From positions 1 to 27,420 of the forward strand of contig CAJTMJ010000042.1 of NCBI GenBank assembly GCA_910577335.1: a stretch of DNA of 27,420 nucleotides, given 5' to 3'. The notes beneath the pieces were generated by a model. The model had not been told where the DNA came from, searched no databases, and saw nothing but the letters and a program-made list of their open reading frames with translations. This DNA is from an uncultured Duncaniella sp. GTDB lineage: Bacteria > Bacteroidota > Bacteroidia > Bacteroidales > Muribaculaceae. The translations under genes were made by a program, and so were the position numbers. Positions 8,249 to 15,995 of the stretch are shown piece after piece (position 1 is the stretch's first letter; every line of letters begins with the position of its first letter).

Positions 8249-10054
8249 TCATTCATGAAGCGCCCCGTAAACCACCGAGGCTTTAGCGGGTCCTATTATC
8301 TCGGCTATCGCATCCACATCAGCCTCTCTCAATCGCTTCACGCTCTTGAAATGCGAGAGCAATGCGGTGCGTGTCTTTTCCCCGACACCTTTTATGGAGT
8401 CAAGCTCCGACACTGCCTGTCCTTTGCTTCGGCGGTTGCGGTGATGGGTTATTCCGAATCGGTGAGCTTCGTCTCGCAAATGCTGCACCACCCTTAATGT
8501 CTCACTGTTTTTGTCGATATAAAGCGGGATGCTGTCCCCGGGGAAATATATCTCTTCAAGTCGCTTTGCAATCCCGACAACGGCGATAACACCTCGAAGA
8601 CCCATCTCATCCAACGCTTCCACAGCTGCTGACAATTGCCCTTTACCGCCATCCACTACTATGAGCTGAGGAAGCTCCTGCCCCTCGCTTACGAGACGTG
8701 TGTACCGTCGTGTCAGCACCTCTTTCATCGATGCGAAATCGTCGGGTCCCACCACGGTCTTTATGTTGAAATGCCGGTAATCTTTTTTGCTTGGCTTTGC
8801 GTCCTTGAACACCACGCACGATGCCACGGGATTCGTCCCTTGGATATTCGAGTTATCAAAACACTCTATATGCTTCGGCAGCTCGCTAAGGTGAAAATCT
8901 GACTTCATCCGCTGGAGTATTCTGTCAGTCCTTGTCTCCGGATTGCGCTTCTCCATTGTCTTTATCTTATCCACACGATGCTGTCGGGCGTTCTTCTGCG
9001 ACACCTCCAAAAGCTTAGCTTTGTCCCCTCGCTGAGGTATTGTGAATTTCACATCGGGCATCTCCACGTCAGGCTCCTCGGCTACCACCACTTCGTCATA
9101 CTTCACCCCGAACGATTCCGAAATTTCATTCATGGCGTATGCCAACAGTTGCGCCTGCGTTTCGTCGAGTCTTCGCTTGTATTCCAAAGTAACGGATTTC
9201 ACTACCGCACCACGGCGCACATGCATATAATTTATATACACATCGCTGTCCTCGTCATCGATTCCAAACACGTCGATATCCTCTATCGTCTGTGACACTA
9301 TCACGCTCTTGGACTGGTAGCGTTTTATGAGTTCATACTCCTCCTTGAGCACCTGCGCTTCTTCAAATCTCAGCTCCATGGCGAGCTTTTCCATCTCACC
9401 TTTCAGATACTGCAACAGCTCACCGATATCGCCTCGAAGGATAGCCCTTATTCTATCGATATCCTTTCCGTAATCCTCGATTGAGATTGCGCCGACACAG
9501 CAGCCTTTACACCGTTTCAAATGATAGTCGAGACACAATCTCCCTTTACCCTTCTCAATATATTCCGGTGTTATCAGATGGCGGCAAGAGCGGACTCCGT
9601 AGAGTCTTTTTATAAGCTCCAAAGTCGCCCTTGCGGAACCGGCGTCAGTATAGGGTCCGTAATATTTCGATCCGTCCTTTATCAGTTGACGTGTCATGAA
9701 TACCCGTGGGTACGGCTCGTTTGTGACCACTATCCAAGGATAGGATTTATCATCCTTAAGGAGCACGTTATATCTTGGCTGGTACTCTTTGATCATGGAC
9801 GCCTCAAGGTTCAAGGCATCCTGCTCTGTCGGTACCACGACATAACTCATATCCGTTATCGCCCGCACAAGTAGATTGGTGCGCAGACAATCATGGGTGC
9901 GGTTGAAATATGACGATACCCTCCGCTTCAGATTCTTTGCCTTTCCGACATAAATCACCGTACCCTCGGAGTCATAGTACATATAGACTCCGGGGGTATC
10001 GGGGAGTATTGAGATCTTCTCCCTCAAAGCAGCCGATTTTTTATGCATCGCCAT
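8249..10054 (-). CDS. uvrC: UvrABC excinuclease subunit C
   Basis: Nucleotide excision repair nuclease that cuts on both sides of the lesion in the UvrB-DNA complex. The 601-residue protein has the N-terminal GIY-YIG domain (GVYMYYDSEG and VIYVGKAKNLKRRV, residues 23-48), a Cys cluster (CLDYHLKRCKGCC, near 175-187), a UVR helix pair (MEKLAMELRFEEAQVLKEEYE near 215-235), the RNase-H-like EndoV domain (ECFDNSNIQG and IVVDGGKGQL), and a C-terminal helix-hairpin-helix region (LDSIKGVGEKTRTALL). A TAATTTTG box and a 20-bp palindrome lie upstream. It follows apt by 84 nt on the same strand. Confidence 0.97.
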   Translation of the reverse strand: MAMHKKSAALREKISILPDTPGVYMYYDSEGTVIYVGKAKNLKRRVSSYFNRTHDCLRTNLLVRAITDMSYVVVPTEQDALNLEASMIKEYQPRYNVLLKDDKSYPWIVVTNEPYPRVFMTRQLIKDGSKYYGPYTDAGSARATLELIKRLYGVRSCRHLITPEYIEKGKGRLCLDYHLKRCKGCCVGAISIEDYGKDIDRIRAILRGDIGELLQYLKGEMEKLAMELRFEEAQVLKEEYELIKRYQSKSVIVSQTIEDIDVFGIDDEDSDVYINYMHVRRGAVVKSVTLEYKRRLDETQAQLLAYAMNEISESFGVKYDEVVVAEEPDVEMPDVKFTIPQRGDKAKLLEVSQKNARQHRVDKIKTMEKRNPETRTDRILQRMKSDFHLSELPKHIECFDNSNIQGTNPVASCVVFKDAKPSKKDYRHFNIKTVVGPDDFASMKEVLTRRYTRLVSEGQELPQLIVVDGGKGQLSAAVEALDEMGLRGVIAVVGIAKRLEEIYFPGDSIPLYIDKNSETLRVVQHLRDEAHRFGITHHRNRRSKGQAVSELDSIKGVGEKTRTALLSHFKSVKRLREADVDAIAEIIGPAKASVVYGALHE

Positions 10055-10077
10055 AAAACCTCTCGTAGAAGCTATTG

Positions 10078-10085
10078 CAAAATTA
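10078..10085 (-). promoter_or_regulatory. -7 promoter box of uvrC
   Basis: TAATTTTG matches TAnnTTTG and gives a leader of about 20 nt to the uvrC ATG. No -33 TTTG is seen; the place where it would sit borders the palindrome at 10105-10124. Confidence 0.4.
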
Positions 10086-10104
10086 AGCTTTGTTCTTAAT
10101 GTAG

Positions 10105-10124
10105 GGATGCTCCATGGAGCATCC
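10105..10124. promoter_or_regulatory. Perfect 20-bp palindrome between apt and uvrC
   Basis: GGATGCTCCATGGAGCATCC is perfectly self-complementary. As RNA it forms an 8-bp stem with a CATG loop, 14 nt after the apt stop, but no T tract follows on the minus strand. As DNA it sits just upstream of the uvrC -7 box, where an operator could act. Terminator, operator or RNA-processing hairpin cannot be told apart from sequence. Confidence 0.45.
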
Positions 10125-10138
10125 GAATATCTAACCCA

Positions 10139-10657
10139 TCAATAGCTGATAAGCGCGGAAACCTCCGCATCGGCAGGAAGATTAGCCCTTCCGTTCAAAG
10201 CTGTCAGCTCAATGATGAAGTTGATATAAATCTTTTTCGGATTCATTGACTTCACAAGGTTGTAAGCTGCAGCCATTGTTCCGCCGGTGGCAAGAACGTC
10301 GTCATGAAGCACCACCACATCATCAGGTCCGATAGCGTCCCTGTGAATCTCTATGGTGTCCTTACCATATTCCTTGTCATACGAAGCTTTGATGGTGTCG
10401 GCAGGAAGCTTTCCGGGCTTACGCACCGGCACAAAACCTGCGCCCAATTCAAAGGCGAGAATAGAGCCGCCGATGAATCCTCTCGACTCGATCCCCACAA
10501 CCTTAGTAACGCCTTTGTCACGATAAAGTTGAGAAAGGTCCCAGCCGATGATATGCAAACCTCTCGGATCCTTAAAAAGTGTGGTAAGGTCTTTAAAGAT
10601 GACACCCTTCTGAGGGAAGTCAATCACATCACGAATGTGAGATTTCAAATATTCCAT
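10139..10657 (-). CDS. apt: Adenine phosphoribosyltransferase
   Basis: Purine salvage enzyme converting adenine and PRPP to AMP and pyrophosphate in the cytosol. The 172 residues match Apt length and motifs: DFPQKGVIFKDLT (13-25), VVGIESRGFIGG (52-63), VPVRKPGKLP and the PRPP-binding VVVLHDDVLATGGTM near 112-126. It lies between the parS palindrome (upstream) and uvrC. About 75 nt separate its ATG from that palindrome, with no strong TAnnTTTG box in the gap. Confidence 0.95.
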   Translation of the reverse strand: MEYLKSHIRDVIDFPQKGVIFKDLTTLFKDPRGLHIIGWDLSQLYRDKGVTKVVGIESRGFIGGSILAFELGAGFVPVRKPGKLPADTIKASYDKEYGKDTIEIHRDAIGPDDVVVLHDDVLATGGTMAAAYNLVKSMNPKKIYINFIIELTALNGRANLPADAEVSALISY

Positions 10658-10731
10658 GATATTTCGGTTTATTAATGTTTCATATTATTCTATTCGCTAA
10701 ATCATGCTCTCAGGTATCTGAAAAGCCGAAT

Positions 10732-10747
10732 TGTTCCACGTGGAACA
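10732..10747. other. parS: parS-type centromere site
   Basis: TGTTCCACGTGGAACA is a perfect 16-bp palindrome that fits the broadly conserved ParB-binding consensus TGTTNCACGTGNAACA at every fixed position. It is intergenic, 6 nt beyond the mnmG stop and about 75 nt before the apt start. ParB loads at such sites, spreads along DNA and recruits ParA and SMC for origin segregation. mnmG (gidA) is an origin-proximal gene in many bacteria, which fits. parA and parB are not in this window and no second copy was found. Confidence 0.85.
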
Positions 10748-10753
10748 ATTTCA

Positions 10754-12634
10754 TCACCTACCCAACAGCAGTAAAAGTATATTTATATCGGCAGGTGAGA
10801 TACCGGGTATTCTTGATGCCTGAGCCACTGTTTCAGGGTCGATTCTGATGAGCTTCTGTCGAGCCTCTGTGGAGATGGAATTGACCTTTGAGTAGTCAAG
10901 TTTGCCCCGGAGCTTCACATTTTCCAAACGGCGAATCTTATCTGCGATTAGCTGCTCACGCTGTATGTATCCCTGATATTTCATCAGTATCTCCGCCGCT
11001 TCGATTATCTCCTCTCTACGCTCTTTCTCTATATTCTCTTCGATATAATCGGAAAGCGGCTTGATACCCTTTGCAAGTATTTCGATGTTCAAACGTGGGC
11101 GCAATACGAGGTCATACAGTTTCACACCCTGCTTCAACGGCTGTTCTCCCACCTCCTCCAAATACGGATTTACCAACGAGGCTTTAACCGAGAACTCACG
11201 ACAGAAATCCATCAGCCCGTCACGCTGACGCAATTTCGACTGCATCTGTTCGTAGCGGAAATCTGACGCAAGCCCGATCTCATGACCTCTCGGAGTAAGA
11301 CGCATATCGGCATCATCCTGTCGCAACAGTATTCTGTATTCTGCGCGTGATGTGAACATGCGGTAAGGTTCATCCACACCCTTTGTCACAAGGTCATCTA
11401 TCAGCACACCTATGTATGCTTCATCACGAGAAAGCGTAAACGGTTCCTTCCCTGCTATCTTCAATGCTGCATTGATACCGGCAACCAAACCCTGACCGGC
11501 GGCTTCTTCATATCCTGTCGTGCCGTTTACCTGACCGGCAAAATACAGCCCTTCCACAAGTTTTGTTTCAAGCGTGTGGTAAAGCTGTGTCGGGTCGAAA
11601 AAGTCATACTCGATAGCATAACCGGGACGGAATATATGCACATTTTTAAGGGCTGGAATAGTCTCCAAAGCTCGTATCTGAATATTGATCGGCAAGGATG
11701 ACGAGAATCCGTTTACATAGTATTCTGTCGTCGTCTCACCCTCCGGTTCAAGGAACAACTGATGCTCGCTCTTATCGGCAAATGTGACAATCTTGGTCTC
11801 AATGCTGGGGCAATAACGAGGACCTATACTCTGAATCTGCCCGTTGTAAAGCGGTGAGTCGGGCAACCCTTCACGGAGTATATCATGTGTCGCCTCGCTT
11901 GTATACACCGTGTGGCAAGGACGCTGACGCAACCTGCGACGCACATTGTGAAGATACGAGAATTTGTGGAAATCATTATCACCTTCCTGTAGGGTGGTAA
12001 GCGACCAGTCAACCGAACGACCGTCGATTCTGACAGGTGTTCCGGTTTTCATTCTGTCAGCTGCGAAGCCTATTGATTTCAATTGCTCCGTGATACCGTA
12101 TGATGCGGGTTCCGAAACTCGTCCTCCGGGGTTCTTGACAGGTCCTATATGCATCAGTCCGTTAAGGAATGTGCCTGCTGTCAGCACCACTGCTTTTGCC
12201 CTGAATGTGACTCCGAGAGCTGTCTTAACGCCGGCAACCTTCCCCGATTCAATGAGAAGTTCATTCACCGAGTCCTGCCACATATATAGGTTCTCGGTAT
12301 TTTCAAGTATCTCACGCCACAGCTTTGAAAACATCATGCGGTCGCTCTGCGAACGCGGACTCCACATAGCCGGACCCTTTGAACGGTTGAGCATACGGAA
12401 CTGGATGGCTGATTCATCTGTCACGATACCCATCATGCCGCCCAACGCATCTATCTCACGCACGATTTGACCCTTCGCTATGCCACCCACTGCCGGGTTA
12501 CAGCTCATCTGGGCTATTTTGTTCATGTCAATGGTGATAAGAAGTGTCGATGCGCCGAGAGTGGCTGACGCATGAGCTGCCTCACATCCGGCATGACCGG
12601 CTCCTATCACTATAACGTCATAGTCAAAATTCAT
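10754..12634 (-). CDS. mnmG: tRNA uridine-5-carboxymethylaminomethyl modification enzyme
   Basis: FAD-binding partner of MnmE that installs the (carboxymethyl)aminomethyl group on wobble uridine 34 of certain tRNAs. The 626 residues begin with the FAD dinucleotide motif VIGAGHAGCEAA (10-21), followed by MSCNPAVGGIAKG (44-56), the RSKGPAMWSPRSQ block (88-100), PGYAIEYDFFDP, and GQVNGTTGYEEAAGQG. The C-terminal helical domain ends near IPGISPADINILL. It follows ybeY by 49 nt on the same strand and is followed at once by the parS site. Confidence 0.97.
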   Translation of the reverse strand: MNFDYDVIVIGAGHAGCEAAHASATLGASTLLITIDMNKIAQMSCNPAVGGIAKGQIVREIDALGGMMGIVTDESAIQFRMLNRSKGPAMWSPRSQSDRMMFSKLWREILENTENLYMWQDSVNELLIESGKVAGVKTALGVTFRAKAVVLTAGTFLNGLMHIGPVKNPGGRVSEPASYGITEQLKSIGFAADRMKTGTPVRIDGRSVDWSLTTLQEGDNDFHKFSYLHNVRRRLRQRPCHTVYTSEATHDILREGLPDSPLYNGQIQSIGPRYCPSIETKIVTFADKSEHQLFLEPEGETTTEYYVNGFSSSLPINIQIRALETIPALKNVHIFRPGYAIEYDFFDPTQLYHTLETKLVEGLYFAGQVNGTTGYEEAAGQGLVAGINAALKIAGKEPFTLSRDEAYIGVLIDDLVTKGVDEPYRMFTSRAEYRILLRQDDADMRLTPRGHEIGLASDFRYEQMQSKLRQRDGLMDFCREFSVKASLVNPYLEEVGEQPLKQGVKLYDLVLRPRLNIEILAKGIKPLSDYIEENIEKERREEIIEAAEILMKYQGYIQREQLIADKIRRLENVKLRGKLDYSKVNSISTEARQKLIRIDPETVAQASRIPGISPADINILLLLLGR

Positions 12635-12683
12635 AAACTAAGAGGGTGTTTATCCTTTTTAATATCCTGCAATCAATTCACAT

Positions 12684-13115
12684 TTAAAATGTCATATCCA
12701 ACATTCCAAGTGCTTGATTCTCAAAATTTTCCATTATTTCTCTCTCGCCGGGACCTTTGTCGTTGATTCCACACAGATGAAGCACTCCATGGATTATGAC
12801 TCTGTGAAGCTCCTGCTGATATGTGGCGCCGACAAGCTCGGCATTGCTCTTAACTGTATCGAGAGATATAAACATATCGCCTGACACCATTCTTCCGCGT
12901 GAATAGTCGAAGGTGATAATGTCTGTATAGTAATCGTGATTTAGAAATTGCCGGTTTACTTCGATAATCTTTTCATCATCGCAGAAAATGTATACCAATG
13001 GTCCTACAACTTTCGAATGTGTAGCTACGACTTTTGAAATCCACTCATCGAGCTGAGCGGTATCTATCGCCGGCATCTTTGTGCCTCCGTCAGTCAACCA
13101 TTCTATCTTTTTCAT
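12684..13115 (-). CDS. ybeY: Endoribonuclease YbeY (rRNA maturation)
   Basis: Metal-dependent endoribonuclease for 16S rRNA 3'-end maturation and ribosome quality control. The family signature is IIHGVLHLCGINDKGPGE: the two His of HGVLH are present and, as usual in Bacteroidetes, Asp replaces the third His. The upstream block YIFCDDEKIIEVNRQFLNHDYYTDIITFDY is also typical. I start it at MKKIEWLTDGG (13115), giving 143 residues, because the predicted transcription start (near 13130) lies downstream of the longer start at 13136. It probably shares a transcript with mnmG. Confidence 0.92.
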   Translation of the reverse strand: MKKIEWLTDGGTKMPAIDTAQLDEWISKVVATHSKVVGPLVYIFCDDEKIIEVNRQFLNHDYYTDIITFDYSRGRMVSGDMFISLDTVKSNAELVGATYQQELHRVIIHGVLHLCGINDKGPGEREIMENFENQALGMLDMTF

Positions 13116-13133
13116 ATTCAATTTTATATGACA

Positions 13134-13165
13134 CAAAGATACTCATTTTTTCATTTTTGGTCAAA
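13134..13165 (-). promoter_or_regulatory. Promoter of ybeY(-mnmG)
   Basis: TTTG at 13162-13165, a 20-nt spacer and TATCTTTG at 13134-13141 match the Bacteroidetes consensus exactly. The box overlaps the 13136 ATG, which decides in favour of the 13115 start. Confidence 0.75.
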
Positions 13166-13275
13166 TTAATTTATCTGACTCAAAACTCCAAACACGCAAA
13201 ATAAACATATCGTGCTAATAATCAACAATATACCCAATTTTATCCCCTCTCAGATTTAAAAATTCAATCTCATTC

Positions 13276-13329
13276 GATAAGGTGGACGTGAATTTCACCG
13301 CCAAAACGGCTTAAAAATCGCCACCTATC
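13276..13329. other. Branched inverted-repeat element in intergenic DNA
   Basis: The outer arms GATAAGGTGG and CCACCTATC pair over 9 bp with one bulged A. Inside are a GTGAATTTCAC palindrome and a short GCC-AAAAC-GGC hairpin. This is the only structured stretch in the gap between the ybeY promoter and the DUF4254 terminator. It could be RNA structure or a decayed repeat; no promoter of its own was found. Confidence 0.25.
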
Positions 13330-13361
13330 CCCTACCCCACTCCTGTCCGCACACACCAATC

Positions 13362-13397
13362 AAAAAAGTCGGGGCATCCGACAACGGAAGCCCCGAC
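13362..13397 (-). terminator. Terminator of the DUF4254 gene
   Basis: On the minus strand GTCGGGGC pairs with GCCCCGAC, with an inner 4-bp TCCG/CGGA extension, followed by six T. It lies 45 nt past the DUF4254 stop and is a strong intrinsic terminator. Confidence 0.9.
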
Positions 13398-13441
13398 AAA
13401 GTATAACCCGATGAGTTTTTTATTTTTTGACCGACTAATTA

Positions 13442-14044
13442 TTACTTCTTATAGAGTATCGGATTTGTCGCCGGATCATTATACATTTTCATCTGACGAT
13501 AAACCTTCATATATTTTCTGCCGGCGGCGATGTCATCAAGAAGCTGGTCGATCGCTGTTGTCAAATCCTCCTCCTGCTGGAGCAAGATGTCCAACTTTGC
13601 CTGACACTTCGCAATATGTTCCGGCGATGCGTCCGCACGTGCCACTTCGGCTGCCATGTGGTAAATCTTCAGAGCAAGAATCGAAAGTCGGTCTATAGCC
13701 CATGCCGGAGATTCGGTATTGATTGTGGCGTCAGGCTGAGTTGCCACATCTTTATACTTCTCCCGGAAATAGGTATCGATCTCCTCAACCATATCTGTGC
13801 GATCTTGATTCGATTTGTCTATGCGACGCTTCAACGCCAATGCGGCAACAGGGTCAATGTTGGGGTCTCTTATTATATCTTCAAGGTGCCACTGCACGGC
13901 ATCAATCCAGTTCTTGGCAAATAGCGTAGCCTCGATGGTGCCTTCAGGGTAAGGGTTCGCAACTTTTGCGTCAACATCATCTGTTACGTGATAGAGCGCT
14001 GTTGTGTCACGGAAAATCTTAAATGAGTCTTTTGCGAAATTCAT
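13442..14044 (-). CDS. DUF4254 domain-containing protein
   Basis: The 200-residue, helix-rich cytosolic-looking protein matches DUF4254, a family common in Bacteroidetes. Recognisable parts are FAKNWIDAVQWHLEDIIRDP (about 42-61), LKRRIDKSNQDRTDMVEEID and the later SPAWAIDRLSILALKIYHM. Function is unknown; I see no signal peptide, membrane segment or catalytic motif. It stands alone between a good promoter (14071-14102) and a strong terminator (13362-13397), so it is monocistronic. Codon use resembles its housekeeping neighbours. Confidence 0.85.
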   Translation of the reverse strand: MNFAKDSFKIFRDTTALYHVTDDVDAKVANPYPEGTIEATLFAKNWIDAVQWHLEDIIRDPNIDPVAALALKRRIDKSNQDRTDMVEEIDTYFREKYKDVATQPDATINTESPAWAIDRLSILALKIYHMAAEVARADASPEHIAKCQAKLDILLQQEEDLTTAIDQLLDDIAAGRKYMKVYRQMKMYNDPATNPILYKK

Positions 14045-14070
14045 GGTAGGCTATGTTTTATTGGTTTATG

Positions 14071-14102
14071 CAAATTTGGCAATTTTTCTTGCAAAAAACA
14101 AA
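14071..14102 (-). promoter_or_regulatory. Promoter of the DUF4254 gene
   Basis: TTTG at 14099-14102, a 20-nt spacer and CAAATTTG at 14071-14078 (one mismatch to TAnnTTTG) on the minus strand, about 27 nt before the ATG. Confidence 0.55.
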
Positions 14103-14197
14103 CAATGAACCATAGAACTGCTTTAATATTTCATAAAAAGTTAAAATATCCTCTCAGAATATCCCGTTTATTTTCATTACCTCTCCCCATAAAATCG

Positions 14198-14205
14198 TAA
14201 CTTTG
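14198..14205 (+). promoter_or_regulatory. -7 promoter box of the radical SAM gene
   Basis: TAACTTTG matches TAnnTTTG but ends only 5 nt before the ATG at 14211, so the mRNA would have almost no leader. The -33 box is poor. Confidence 0.45.
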
Positions 14206-14210
14206 TACTT

Positions 14211-14990
14211 ATGCAGACAGTTTTATTTCACTCAACGATTTTCGGTCCCATACACTCTCGCAGACTCGGAGTGTCGCTCGGGATTAACCTCACTCCCGAC
14301 GATGGGAAAATTTGCACTTTCGATTGCCTATACTGCGAAGCCGGCTTCAACGCCCAAGGTCCCGGCACCACCGGTTTCCCTCCTCGTGAAAGAGTGGCAA
14401 GGCTTTTGGAATCGCGCCTTAAAAATATGAAAGCCGCCGGCGAACCGCTCGACGTGATAACATTCTCAGGCAATGGTGAGCCTACGCTTCATCCCGATTT
14501 CAAAGGTGTGATCGAGGACACTATACGCATCCGAAACGAGTATTATCCGGATGCCAAAGTCAGTGTCTTGTCAAACTCTACTCGCCTTGAAAATACCGAT
14601 GTCATAGCCGCTCTGCGGATGGTCGATAATAATATACTTAAACTCGACTCGGCGATAACCTCAACCATGCGCACCATCGACCGCCCTACACAGCCATCGT
14701 TCACTTCCGAACGGGCGATAGCCAACATTGCCCAATTCCACAATCAGTGCATAGTGCAGACCATGTTCCTGCGTGGAGAATACGACGGAGTTAAGATTGA
14801 CAATACCGTCCCTGCCGAGGTTGACGCTCTCATCGAAGCTTACAAAATCATTCAGCCCCGTGAGGTCATGATCTATTCCATCGACCGCAAGACACCGGCT
14901 GAAAATCTCGAAAAAGTTTCAAAAGAAGAGCTTCAGGCAATCGCTGAAAAGATAACTTCCGAGACCGGAATTCAGGTGCAAGTCGCTTGA
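14211..14990 (+). CDS. Radical SAM protein
   Basis: The 259-residue product carries the radical-SAM cluster motif CTFDCLYC, with Cys35, Cys39 and Cys42 binding the [4Fe-4S] cluster. Next comes FSGNGEPTLHPDF near 85-97, containing the GE motif for SAM binding. The N-terminal FGPIHSRRLGVSLGINL is the signature of a family of small Fe-S oxidoreductases related to wybutosine-type enzymes. The substrate is unknown. The start is fixed by this conserved N-terminus. The LD-carboxypeptidase gene follows by 38 nt and is probably co-transcribed. Confidence 0.85.
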   Translation: MQTVLFHSTIFGPIHSRRLGVSLGINLTPDDGKICTFDCLYCEAGFNAQGPGTTGFPPRERVARLLESRLKNMKAAGEPLDVITFSGNGEPTLHPDFKGVIEDTIRIRNEYYPDAKVSVLSNSTRLENTDVIAALRMVDNNILKLDSAITSTMRTIDRPTQPSFTSERAIANIAQFHNQCIVQTMFLRGEYDGVKIDNTVPAEVDALIEAYKIIQPREVMIYSIDRKTPAENLEKVSKEELQAIAEKITSETGIQVQVA

Positions 14991-15028
14991 TTTTCCACTT
15001 GAACAGATTAAACTCCCTATTTGAAATT

Positions 15029-15934
15029 ATGGAAATCCTTACGCCTCCACCTTTGAAACACGGCGACCGTGTTGCCATCATTTCACCCGCCGGAATCATA
15101 AAACCGCAATTGGTGTATTCCACTCTCCCGGTGCTCACCGATCTGGGTTGGGTAGCATACGTCGGCGAGAATACTTTCGCCCGTCACGGCACATACGCCG
15201 GCACTGATGACCAGCGGTACAGCGACCTTGAGACAGCCCTCACCGACCCTGACACACGTGCCATAATATGCTCCCGTGGTGGTTACGGTGCGGTGCATCT
15301 GCTCGACAGGCTCAACCGTCTGCCGTTGCGCGACGACCCCAAATGGATTGTCGGATATAGCGACATTTCTGCCCTTCATGCTCTGATGTCGGCTCACGGC
15401 ATAAAGTCAATCCATGCCCCGATGACAAAACATATTGCCGAACACAACGGGACTGACGAGGATTCCCGACGTCTCTTCTCTTTGCTCAGAGGGGAAACTC
15501 CCGACATACATGTGAGCCCCTTCTCAAAGAACCGACATGGCTCTGCCGAGGGTATACTTCTCGGTGGAAATCTCGCTGTGATAGCCGGGCTGATAAGCAC
15601 CCCGTTCGACGTCTGCCGTCCCGGATCCATCCTGTTTATCGAGGACGTTTCCGAACCTATATATAAGGTGGAACGCATACTGTATACCCTAAAACTCAAC
15701 GGCACCCTTGGCAAACTTGCCGGACTGATTGTCGGACGCTTCACCAATTATGTCGGTGACCGTGACAATGACACGATGGAGGATATGATTCAAAACATGA
15801 TAGCCGAATATGACTACCCGGTCGTATACAATGTGCCTATCGGACACGTTGACCACAACATCCCTATGCTCTGTTCCTCCACAGTCTCACTCAACGTCAC
15901 GCCATCCGGTGCCACCATCCACACTCTCTCCTGA
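15029..15934 (+). CDS. LD-carboxypeptidase (peptidase S66, muramoyltetrapeptide carboxypeptidase)
   Basis: Serine peptidase of family S66 that trims the terminal D-Ala from murein tetrapeptides during recycling. GDRVAIISPAG at the N-terminus is diagnostic. The nucleophile elbow is GYSDISALH (Ser111), with CSRGGYG nearby (81-87). FIEDVSEPIYKVERIL holds the catalytic Glu and IGHVDHNIPM the His. I start at the ATG at 15029 (301 residues). A TTG at 14987 overlapping the previous stop would add 14 residues outside the family pattern. No signal peptide, so it is cytosolic. Confidence 0.88.
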   Translation: MEILTPPPLKHGDRVAIISPAGIIKPQLVYSTLPVLTDLGWVAYVGENTFARHGTYAGTDDQRYSDLETALTDPDTRAIICSRGGYGAVHLLDRLNRLPLRDDPKWIVGYSDISALHALMSAHGIKSIHAPMTKHIAEHNGTDEDSRRLFSLLRGETPDIHVSPFSKNRHGSAEGILLGGNLAVIAGLISTPFDVCRPGSILFIEDVSEPIYKVERILYTLKLNGTLGKLAGLIVGRFTNYVGDRDNDTMEDMIQNMIAEYDYPVVYNVPIGHVDHNIPMLCSSTVSLNVTPSGATIHTLS

Positions 15935-15995
15935 CCTCCTCCCGACCACATTCGCCTTAAAACTATATACCATGGATCTCTAAAACAATTCTACC

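Noticed and set aside
14987..15028. TTG start of the LD-carboxypeptidase overlapping the radical SAM stop
   Set aside because: The 14 extra residues do not match the family, whereas the ATG at 15029 gives the typical short N-terminus.
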